From contig JAAOMT010000697.1 of the NCBI GenBank assembly GCA_016748015.1, positions 1,168,683 through 1,232,682 on the forward strand: a DNA stretch of 64,000 nucleotides, written 5' to 3'. A program made the translations under genes and the position numbers. How positions within the stretch are numbered: position 1 is the stretch's first letter; the number at the start of each line of letters is the position of its first letter. This document shows, piece by piece, positions 36,107-46,384 of this stretch. Source of the DNA: Geosiphon pyriformis (Eukaryota; Glomeromycota; Glomeromycetes; Archaeosporales; Geosiphonaceae). The notes beneath the pieces were generated by a model. The model was not told the origin of the DNA, searched no databases, and was given only the letters and a program-made list of their open reading frames with translations.

Positions 36107-36757
36107 ATTATCACATGTATTAGCCACTGATGTTACATAAATTAGCCACCCTATTTTTAGAAAATAATCATTGACCTGATCAATGATCTGACTGTTAACC
36201 TGATCATTAACCTGATCATTGACCACTTTTAATAGCTATATAAGTGATGAATCTTTCAGCTGTAGAAAGACATGATCTATTGAACAGAAATAAATAAATA
36301 AAATATCAACTTTTATCTCAATCACTCTCTTATCACTAAATTTCCTTTTCCTTACTTTCAAATATCTGAACATCTTAAAAATAAAAAATTACTTGTTGGC
36401 ATTTACCTACCCTTTTTCCTGAAACGTGTAATTGCAACATTTAAAAATTATTGAATAAAACATGACTGAAGAGCACATCTGATACCTAATATTGAATTCT
36501 AAGAGTGCCAACATGAGGCATAGAATTATACCAGGCATAATTATTTGTTGACAGTATGGACTATCCCTCTACCTTCAGATTCCTGGTTATCCTTTGAAAA
36601 GAATAGCAACTGAGATATTTTATGAGACTGATCTTGCACATTGAATCTATATTTATTTAATTCGCTCTTTGAAGTTGAATTTTCTTTGATTAATTCCATC
36701 ACCCTACAATCCTGTTCTCCCTTGCTATCCATTAGCTTATTACTCCAACCTGTAACA
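36074..36757 (+). repeat. 3' LTR
   Basis: Starts TGATATTACAG and ends TGTAACA; repeats the 5' LTR with many transitions, one 12-bp unit fewer in the tandem array and a 3-base insertion near its start. Confidence 0.9.
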
Positions 36758-37079
36758 CTAGCATTGTGTGCAAACTCAGCAATGTGAAGTTGGTGCTGCA
36801 AGCTTTAGCTCCCCTTCTAAAGTCTCAGCTACTTTGATTGCTGCCAAGGATTTGGTTTTGGATATGGTCATAGATGATTCTAAGTTGGTATTTTCACCCC
36901 CCTCTTTTACTTCTCCTAGTGTCTCAACATTGGGTCTGAGTAGTTCAAAAGTCTTGACAACCAAGGTTGGCAGTTTGGAATCTAAGTTGGTGGCTCTTAA
37001 GATTTCTGTTAATTCAGTTTTGGCAAAGTTAGATCATTTGGGTGCTGGTTTGGGTTTTTTGTTATTCTTTTCATCTTAA
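36758..37079 (+). pseudogene. LINE B ORF1, C-terminal part
   Basis: Continues ORF1 after the Gypsy element. The first codons read SIVCKLSNVKLV, then a frameshift leads to the frame SKVSATLIAAKDLV, LGLSSSKVLTTKVGSLESKL and LAKLDHLGAGLGF, ending with TAA at 37077-37079. The Leu-rich C-terminal segment may be a short coiled coil. The stop shares its last base with the ORF2 start (TAATG). Confidence 0.8.
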
Positions 37080-40000
37080 TGAGTGGTTTGATTTAGAAGA
37101 TAGCTACATGTAATGTTTGGGGCATCAATGTTTCTGCCAAGCAGGAAGATGTTATTTGTTGGCATAAGAATATAGGCAACTTGATTTCAATCTTTACTGA
37201 GATTTAAATTGAAGAATAAAGTCTGTTCATGGATTGCTGGCAAATTTGAAAGTGTCCATGTGTTCACTTCTGGTTTGGATTTTGGGTATTTGGGTGCTAG
37301 TATTGTGGTTGTTATGGACTCTTCTTTGGCAAAACATGTGTACAAGGTTTCTGAAGTGCCCAGTTGGCTTCTATCTATTAGATTGCTTTTCAAAAATAAA
37401 CTTTCTGTGTCTGTCTTGGGGCTGTATGCTGGTGCTTTGTTTGTGGCTTGGTTTTCACAGGCTGGGGAAATCAACTCTCTTATTGTAAAAGCTGTTAACA
37501 GATCTTATTTTGTTATTTTTGGTGGTGACTTTAATGAAGACAGTTTGAGAAGAAGTGCTAGTTTTAAGAAGTGTGTCAATTTGGGACTGGTCAATTTTTT
37601 GGTGTGTAGTTTGGTCATGAAGAGTCTCACATAGAGAAATTCAAAGAGTGTAGAAAAAACAATTAATTTTGTATTAGTTTTGTCAAATTTGGTCAGTGTG
37701 ATAGTTAATCACAATATTATGGATGTTAGTGATTACTTTGACACTAATCATTAAGCTGTTTCTGTGTTTGTAAGTCTGGGCAGTTTGCTGAACACTTAAT
37801 TAAACTTTTTTCACAGGCAAGCAAACAAAGATTGCTGAAAGTTTAATTTTAAAGGTGCTGACAATGCAAAGTAGGATGAGTTTAAAGAAGCTACAACAGC
37901 CAATGCTGCCATGTTTTCTGATGGTTTTATTACTTCCACACAATTCTTGGACTTGAATATGATATGGAACACAATTTGTAAAATTATGACACTGTTAACT
38001 AATGAAATATTCAGGAAAAAATGGTTTAAGAGTTATGATGGTGTTTTTATTAAGGAATCTTCTAAGTTTCATAAGCTGGAGCTTTTGGTCTTGAAGATTG
38101 CTAAGGCCTCTCATAAGGAAAATGTTAATAGGTTTGCTTTTCTTATGAAATACTGGGATTCTTTGGACAATGTTAAGGCTTTAATTGTGCAGAAAATTGT
38201 GAACTCTGATGCAGTTTTTGTTTATGTGTGCTTAGCTCTTTTTAGTATACAAAAGACATATTGTGTCTCCAAGCTTGCTGAGTCTTTGTGAGCTGAAGAG
38301 TTGAGAATAAAATCAGCTGTTAATAGTCAAATAGAGAATTTTACAATCAACAAAGGTAGCACAATCAAGAGCATACTGGAATGCTCTTTTCAGAAAGTAG
38401 TTTTAGACTATCTGGTAGTTGAGAATGAACTGATTCTGGAACCAGACTTAGTTAAGGCCAAAATTGACACAATTATGGAAGGCTAGACCAGAAAGCATAA
38501 TATAATGAAAGATTTTTCTAATGATTGGTCGCATCAATATCAGCATTTGGAGTACATTTTTGATGATGCTTTTTCAAATGTAATGTGTTCAATTAATTTT
38601 GATGAGCTACTTGGAGTGGTTTTTAATCTGCTTGATGGCAAAGCTGCTGGTCTTTCTGAAGTGTCAAACGAGCTATAGAAGCATTGTGACAAATCAGTCT
38701 TGAATATGCTTTTGGTGTTTTTAAACTCCTGTTTGTTTTGTGAATCAGTGCCCAGTGCTTGGAAAAAAGCTTGTGTCTCAATGATTCTTAAACCATATGA
38801 TTGGAAGAGAGTTCTTATGAATATCTAACTTATTGCTTTAATTGAAACTGCCTGCAAAATCCTTTCCAAGATTCTTTTGGACAGAATTTTTTTGGCATGC
38901 AGCTCTTTTGATGTTTTACATGAGAACAATTTTTCAGTTCTTAAGAGTACAACAACACAATCTTCTATCTTCGCAATTAGTTCTGTTATAGAAGATGCTT
39001 TGAAAAAGAGCTATGAACTCTGGTTGGTCTTGCAAGACATGCAAAAGGCTTATGACTCTGTTAGATGGAAGCATCTTAGGAACAGTTTGGTCAGAATTAA
39101 GATGTGCAACAAGTTTATTAGATTTTTTGGTGGCATTCACAATGGTTATGTTAATAAAGTAATGACAGATTTTGGATTGACAGATGGATATCAAGTATAC
39201 GATGGTTTGGATCAGAGAAAAGTGTTCTCACTGCTTTTTTGGCATATATTTTATGATCCTCTTTTGTGTGAAGTCAAAAGACAGAAAAGCATATATGGAT
39301 ATAGGATAAACTCTTATTTTGTTGCCAGAACTGGTTGTCTGAAATTTCAGGCTGGATTGACGTCTTTTCTTACTGCTAGTGTTTTTTTTGATAACACAAT
39401 CTGGATTGATAGTAGCCAAACTACAACCCAACACATTCTTGATGTTGCTAGTGAATTTTTTCGAATCAATAACATTTCTATTAACAATAAAAAAACAGTG
39501 GTAATTCTTATTAATTGCAAAGTGACATGTCCTAATTTGTCTATCAGTAGTTCATCTATTTCTATTGCCAAAAAAAGAGAGCCTCATCACTACTTGGAAA
39601 TTTTTTTGTCAACTAAAGGTTTATCAAGGCTTAGTCTGGCTAAGGCAAATGCTAATGTCAGATTTTTTGCTAATCTGATTTTAAGAAAGGCCATTTCTGA
39701 TAAGCAGTTTTCATATCTTATGTTAGCAGTTCTCCATCCCATTGTCAACTACAGAATGCAGTTCAGTTTTGTTCCTATCAGTATGTGTAATAAGTAGAAT
39801 TCTTTGATTTGCAGGGGCTTAAAGCTGAAGTTTAGTTTATCTCTCAATTTTTCCAATGATATACTTTGTTATCTCTCATTTTATGACTTAAAAACTTTTG
39901 AGCAAGTCCAAGCTAAAAGCAAAGTTGCTTCTATTGTGTGCTTTGCAAACTCTGTTGGAATTTTGGGTTATTTGTTTTTACACAGGTTTCATGACCTGTA

Positions 40001-41768
40001 GGTTCTGTTTTGGAGTTCACTCTACTTTTTGGTATCCCCAGTTCGTATTAAAATCAGTGTTTCTAATAATTTTTTGGCAGGTATAGTTTATATTTTTTTT
40101 GGGTGTGGTCTGTCTCTGAATGGTCAAATTAACAATTCTTTCTATTTTCATGGTGGTACTCCCATGTTATCTGTTCTTGGCAGGTCTGATTACTTTGGAT
40201 TTTTTCTATTCCTTTGAAAATATGGTATTGCTTTTGTTGAATAGCTTTGCTGTAAGAATGAAGCTGTTTTTGATAAGAAAACATTCAAGTATTAGAAAAA
40301 ACTAGACCCACATGGCCCTGTTCCTAAATGGTTTAAGCTTTCTATTGACTTTCTTGATAATGTAGCTTTTTCTCCTGCCCATTTTTTGCCTGTAGTTAGT
40401 ACTGAGCATTTTGATATTTTGGAATCTAGTGAATTTGGACTGATTTATAATTGGTTGCTGAATCTTGAGACTGACAGTCTTTCCATTTATATGAATGGAT
40501 CTTTGAAGGAATTGGGGAGTGTTAACATGAGAACTGGTACTGTGGTTTTTTTTGAAAATATAAGCTTGGATTTAGGGGTCAGAGTTTCTGGTTTGATGTT
40601 TTCTACTTTGGCTGAATTGTAGGTCATCATGTTGGCTTTTGAGTATGTCCTTTTTAATAAGTCAGTTGGTGTTTATTTGGACAGTTAAGCTGCCTTAGAT
40701 GCTTGTAAGTCAGAATTAGGTATAATTTATCCGGATTTTAGGAATTGCTGTTGGGTTGAGCATTGGCACATTGTGAATATTATTAAAAAAAAGGATTTGA
40801 GTGTTAGCTGGCATAAGATACAGGGCCATTTGAGTGTTATGGGCAACAAACATGCTGATGTGCTTGCTGATATAACATCTCTTTTTCCCTGGTGTTTTGT
40901 TCCACATGTGAAAAAACATTATATTTTAGCTGATGGGAATGTTGTTTCTGATAATTCTAGACATTTTGTTTGTGAGGTCTTTTAGTCTATTCATTGTGCA
41001 TGCTGGAAGGTCGGTTTGGGTTCTAAAGTTTTGGATTGCAGTTTGCATTTAGACATTGATTGGTTTAGCTTGTCATTGGTATGGCATCTAGACTTATACA
41101 TGGCTGCTGGTTTCACTAGTAAATCCATGGCTGGTATTCACACATATTTCATGAAAGCCCTATACCATTGGCTGCTGGTTGCTGTTTGGAAGCAATTGTA
41201 TAACAGATGCTATTCTAGTATGCTGTGTTTGTATTGTGGTAAGGTTAAGGTTTTTGACCATGCCTTTTCTTGCATGGTAAATGATTCTGCTCATTGTTAC
41301 TTGTTGGATGCTTATGCTGCTGCTTGGAGTCTTTTTTCTAGTCTTCCCACCTTTTCTTTAAGTGTTTTTCAATTTTTATTTTTCTGTGCTTCAAATGTCA
41401 TAGTTTGTATGGCTCTTTACAAGGACTTTGTTTTTAAGAATTGGCTTCAGGAAGCTGTGTCTGTCTTTGGAAGTGCCAAAATAGCTGGTCAAAAGGTTGT
41501 AGAATTTGTGTATAACTTGTGTTTTGTCTTTAAAGACGAGATTTGGTTGGTCTATGCTAAATACCATGCCTGCATAGAAAAGAGTGGAATGATACCTAGT
41601 GACAGTTTGGCTTTAGTTTCAGTTTCAGGGCTGTCTGCATTGCTTTTTGTAGGTGTTGTTAAGTTGCTGGGTATTGCTAAGGCAATTGGTATTGGTTTTG
41701 GTTTTCATAAGTCTTGTTTGTTTTTCTCAAGTATTGGAAACTCAGTCTCAGTACATATAGGTGTTTAA
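37079..41768 (+). pseudogene. LINE B ORF2: endonuclease, reverse transcriptase, RNase H, CCHC
   Basis: ATG at 37079. One frameshift near 37200; from 37209 to the TAA at 41766 a single frame is readable with only in-frame stops. Endonuclease: TCNVWGINV, VVVMDSS, FGGDFNED (37518-37541), SDYFDTNH. Reverse transcriptase about 38640-39570: PYDWKRVL, LIALIETACKILSKIL, WLVLQDMQKAYDSV, GLDQRKVFSLLFWHIFYDPL, and SVFFDNTIWI at 39378-39407 where the catalytic FxDD is FFDN. RNase H about 40455-40890: SIYMNGSLKELG (Asn for Asp), VYLDS, KIQGHLSVMGNKHADVLAD. Terminal zinc motif CLYCGKVKVFDHAFSC (about 41227-41274). It would nick target DNA and copy the RNA; the two Asp-to-Asn changes make it inactive. Confidence 0.9.
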
Positions 41769-41900
41769 TGTAGTCCTGATTAGCCCAAGTGGTTAGTTGC
41801 GTATAGAAAATACATGATTCATGCCTAGTTTAGATCAGTTAATTAATGTATTGTATTAAGTAGTGTTTGGACCTTACTCATGAAATATAATAAAAAAAAA
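41769..41900 (+). other. LINE B 3' UTR with tRNA-like segment and poly(A)
   Basis: About 120 bases then ATAATAAAAAAAAAA. The segment TAGCCCAAGTGGTTAG (41782-41797) resembles a tRNA A box and GTTTAGATC (41829-41837) resembles a B box; between them GTAT-AGAAA-ATAC can form a small hairpin. LINE E has a related 3' UTR (56726-56863). Confidence 0.5.
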
Positions 41901-41910
41901 AACTTTTAAG
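41901..41910. other. Target-site duplication of LINE B, right copy
   Basis: AACTTTTAAG directly after the poly(A), equal to 27340-27349. Confidence 0.85.
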
Positions 41911-42134
41911 TATTTCAATAAATTTTAAATATTATATAGTTCGAAATATTATATAATCTAATCATAAAAATTTGGTTATATTTGTTATTTGTTCAAATTG
42001 AATTATTAATTAAATAATAATTTAGTAATTTAATAAAATAATAAGTAATAAATTAAAACAAATATATATACTAATTAATAATATAAATTATAAAAATATT
42101 TTATGCTATTTAATAATTTAAATTTTTGTAGTAA
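41911..42134. mobile_element. R element copy 2 (R2), right part
   Basis: Aligns with the last 180-200 bases of R1 (for example TTATTAATTAAATAATAATTTAGTAATTT versus TTATTAATTAAATGATAATATTTGATAATTTG) and ends GTAGTAA before TA at 42135-42136, like the GGTAA|TA end of R1. Confidence 0.6.
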
Positions 42135-42136
42135 TA

Positions 42137-44949
42137 TAATTTCTTTTTTAAACTAAGTTTTATTAAAGTCCAAGTATTTTTTGTTATTTTCAAATAGTAA
42201 TCCAAAATTATTAAAAAAATTTGATCTGAAAATTGTTAAAATATTAGTTCTATAAGCTTTTTAATATATTAAATCTTTAAAAATCAAAAAATCAGATTTT
42301 GTAAAATATTATTACAAGTATAAAATATATTATAGAGTTTAAAAACTGCTGTTATCCAAGTAAAAAAAAATCAAAAACTTATTAAAAAAGACATAAAAAC
42401 TATATAATAATATAAAAAAAACATAATAATATGAAATATTACAAAATAATACAGAATAACATAAAATAACATAGAATAATACAAGACAATACACTATAAT
42501 ACAAAATAATACAGAATAATTAGTTATAATATAAAAAAAACAAAGCAATAATTAAAATAGTAAGTAATAACTAGTAATAACAAACAATTAAAAACAATTT
42601 TATAAAACTAGAAAATATATATATATAAAAATAATATTAACAAATAAAAAAAATAATCAAACAAAAATCAGCTTAATATTTTTATATTATTCTTTATTTC
42701 AAAAAAAATTTTCTTTTTTTTTCTCTTATATTTTAAATTTACCAAATAAAATATTATTATTTAATTTACAAGTCTATAATCTTAATATTTTAATTGTCAA
42801 AATTAGATTAATTGTTTTTGCTTATCTTTGTTTCAAGCCAAATGATATTAATATAAATGCTTTAAAACTTTAATAACTAACCAAATTACTTTTAATTATA
42901 GCAATTAATAAATATTAATTTTTTTTTTACTTTTTTGTTATTTTTTTTCTGTATTTTTTTTTTTTTAAAGTAACAACATTAGAGATTGACTGTTTAAGAA
43001 TAAACTTTGTAATAACTTGCTAAAAAAAAGCTTTTTTTAGGTTTAAATATTAATTTTATTTTGTTAGTTTATTAAAAAAACAAAAAAACAATATTAGATC
43101 TTAGTAACTGCGCTTATTAACTCGAAAAAAACATAACTATAACACTATATTTAAAGAAACCATATTTTTGTGTTTTATAACAAAAAATTTAATGAATAAA
43201 ATTCCAAACAAAAATTTTTCAAAAAATAATAATTAATTTAATCAACAAAACCAATTTATCTATATTTAACTGACTTTTATTATCAAATTATAAATACCAA
43301 ATCTTACCAAATTTATTTATAATATTTAGTGTTTTCAGTGAAATTATAAAATTTAAAGACAAAATATTCAAAAAACTTACAAAGTAGTAACTATTAGAAC
43401 AGTTAAAAAAAATTTTTGTTTTTTAGAAAAGCATTATATTAATATTTTTGAAAAAATTTAGAAATTTCAGAAAAAATATTTGTAACTAAAAGTAATTTTT
43501 GTATTATAATATGTCAAGATTAATTTTTATCTAAGCAAAACAATAAATATTAAAAACTCAAAAAACAGATTCATTAAAATTTACTATTATATTTAATTTT
43601 AATTACCAAAAAAGCAGTTACAGAAATTTTTTTTTTTATTAACAAAAAATTAAATTATATACACAAAATTATTACTTATAGCTTAAAAAAAACTACAATA
43701 TTAAAACTCTTAAAAAATTCAAATTAAATACAGAAAATAAAATCAAACAACAATTTAAACAAAAAATTACAATTTACTGTTAGCAAAAAATTAAGATTTT
43801 TATTATCTATAATATTATTATATTCTTAGATTATAAAAAATAATATACTACTTAATTAGTTTATTAAATTTCTTAAAACTCTAAAAACTTCTAAAAAATT
43901 TTATTCTTAAGATTTTAACAGAAATTTTTAAACTAAATTATTAAAAAAATACAGAATATTATTTATAAATCTTATTTTAACAATAAATACTGCTTTTTAA
44001 AATACTATTACTTAAAAATAATAGTTATTATAATTACTAACCAAATTAATAATCATTTTTTTCAGAAAAATATTATTGTTTTAATTATTTATAGTCATAA
44101 ACAAAACAAAACAATTAATATTAAGTTCAACAAAAAAACCCAATCTATTTCTATTATATTTAATATTATTATTTTTTATTATATAAATTTGATAATAAGT
44201 ATATTATTAATAAAACATATATTTTAATAATTAAAAATTTTAAAACTGTTAATAAGTTTATTAATATTGTTAAAATTAAAGTTTCAATACTAATTTAATA
44301 AAATTTATAATAATATAGTTTAATACAATAATTTTTAAATTAAATAATTAATATTTAAAATTATTAAGAAATTTACAATTAAGTTTTTTAAGTTATTTTA
44401 ATTTAAATATTTTTTTTGTTATTTTTGTTATTAATTAGTTGTTTTTAAAAAAAAATTAATTATAATAAAAATAAAATACTTTTATTTATTTTAACAAAAT
44501 AAAATTTAATTGCTATTTAGTATAATATAATATTTAAATAATATAATTTATATACTTTTTATATATAATTAATTATTTAAGTTAAAAAATTAATTAAGCT
44601 AAATTAAAAAATTTTAAAAAGAAACTCAACTTATATAATTTAATATTATTATTATTTATATTTTCATTATTAAAAAATAAATTTATTTAAAAATAATTTA
44701 GTTTTTTTAATATTATATTAATATTAGATTTATTTATTACAAAATTATTAAATAATTAATAATTTTATCATTCAAAAAAAAATTTTAAAAATATTAATAT
44801 TAATATTATTATGTTATTAAATTTATCTTATTTTTAAGATTATTAAAGTTTTTAAATAAATTAGCCAAAAAACCAACAAAATATTTAGTAGTATATTTTA
44901 TAATAATTAAATTTTTTTATCTTAAAATTTTTGTACATATTTTTAATCA
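42137..44949. other. AT-rich desert
   Basis: No gene. At about 42410-42540 a degenerate repeat of units like ATAATACAGAATAACATAAA occurs. The remainder is A/T runs with stops in all frames; very old element relics could be present but cannot be read. Confidence 0.5.
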
Positions 44950-45935
44950 AAAAAAATAATTAAAGTAATTAAAAATTTAATTAATTTAATAAAAAACTTA
45001 ATTATACCAATTAAATTAAAAATTAAAAATTTCAAAAAATTTAGACTAAAATTAAATAAAAAATAAAAAATAAACTAGTTAAAAATATAATAATAAAAAA
45101 AGCCAAAAAAACAAAAGCTTTAACATATAATTTTATATAAACAAAAAATAAAACAAATTTTTAAATTATTAACAGACTTAAAAAAACTTAAGAAAAAAAT
45201 TAGTAATATTTTATAATCTAAAAATAAAAATTTTTAATTTTAAGATTTGTAATAATAATAATATTTATATAAAATGCCAATTTTTAAAACAGTTAAATTT
45301 AAAATTATTAAAAACATAAAAGTTATAACAACAAAATATTAATAATAATAAAAAATAAAAAATAAAACAATTATGATTACTAACTTAAAAAATCAAATAA
45401 CTAATTTTAAAAACAATATAACCAAAAAAAAATTAATTAACTTGAATTTAAAAATGTTTTTAAAATATTAATTTCTTTTTAAATAAGCAAAAAAAAATTA
45501 ATACTGTTTTTTTATTAATATAAATTAATAAGTAATAGTAATAACAATAACAGAAAAAAATTTCTTAAAACAAATAATAATATATTATTACAAACTAGAA
45601 AACTTTAACTTAATCAAAATAATAATATCAAAAACATTAAAAATATTTTTAATGTTATTAAAAAATATGTTAAAAAAAATTATAAAATACAACAAAAAAA
45701 ACAAAAGCCACTATAAAAGATTTTATAATTTTAAATATAATTAAAAAAATAAAATTATCAATAAAAATTTTAATAATAATAATTAAAATACATTAAAAAC
45801 AAAATTTATACAAAACAACTTAATATTGTTTTTTAAACCTAATTTTTATTTAATAAAACCAAACAATAAATTAAACAAAAAATTAACTAAGACCAATTTA
45901 ATCTTAAAAATAATATTAAACACTAAAAATTGTTT
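44950..45935 (-). pseudogene. LINE family A, ORF1 (copy A3), nearly dissolved
   Basis: Nucleotide-level resemblance to copy A2 in the same orientation: for example ACTAAGACCAATTTAATCTT (45889-45908) versus ACATAAGCCAATTTAATTTT in A2 (about 21455), TATAAAATGCCAATTTTTAA (about 45268) versus AGCAATGCCAATTTCTAGA (about 20770), and AAACTTAAGAAAAAAATTAG (45184-) versus AAAGTCTTAGAAAAAAAAAG. Hardly any G or C is left and no protein can be read. It represents the end stage of the decay seen in A1 and A2. Confidence 0.5.
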
Positions 45936-46384
45936 TCTAAGTATTATTAAAAATAGTATCAAAAATCAAAAAATCAAAAATAAAATATTTATAAAATTAA
46001 AATGTTTTTTATAATTTAAAACTTATTGTTTTTATTAAAGTATATTTTTTATAAAAATACATTAATTTATAAATCTTATTAAAAATTATTTAATTATATA
46101 TTTTATATTTTTATTATGTTTTTATATATTAGCTACTATTAATTTATAATATTGTTTAAATATATTATTTTAATAATAATAATTTAAATTTATAACTTAA
46201 AATAGTAATTTTTATTTACAATAAAATAAATTTAATAAAAAAATAAAAATAGTTTTTAAGTTTTTGTCTATTTAATTACAAGATATTTTTTTATTAATAT
46301 TATTTATAATTATTTTTATTTTTTAGTATATTTCAAATTTTTGTTATTATATTATTTATAATATTAATATTTAATTAATAATTT
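45936..46384. other. AT-rich spacer
   Basis: Nothing recognised. Confidence 0.5.

Larger units (their letters stand above)
29052..36757 (+). mobile_element. Ty3/Gypsy LTR retrotransposon nested in LINE B ORF1
   Basis: Two LTRs (693 and 684 bp), leader with a primer-binding-like site, gag, protease, reverse transcriptase, RNase H, integrase and an extra ORF, in the Ty3/Gypsy order (integrase last). Flanked by TTAG (29048-29051) and CTAG (36758-36761); the uninterrupted relatives at 48050 and 51710 read TTAG and CTAG there, so the duplication is 4 bp with one C-to-T change. All coding parts carry stops. Several catalytic residues are lost by single G-to-A changes. The element is dead. Confidence 0.93.
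27350..41900 (+). mobile_element. LINE B, two-ORF non-LTR retrotransposon (interrupted)
   Basis: A 5'-complete element of about 6.8 kb once the nested Gypsy element (29052-36757) is removed. It begins with AAAAAAATTCCCAAAAAAA, a start motif also seen at LINE D, has ORF1 and ORF2, a 3' UTR of about 120 bp and a poly(A) tail ending at 41900, and is flanked by a 10-bp duplication. It sits inside R2. ORF2 has endonuclease, reverse transcriptase, RNase H and a terminal CCHC, which is the layout of APE-type LINEs of AM fungi. Decay is mainly by substitution. Confidence 0.9.

Noticed and set aside
42339-42548. Membrane-protein-like minus-strand ORF
   Set aside because: It is translated from a low-complexity ATAATACA-type repeat; no conservation or motif.
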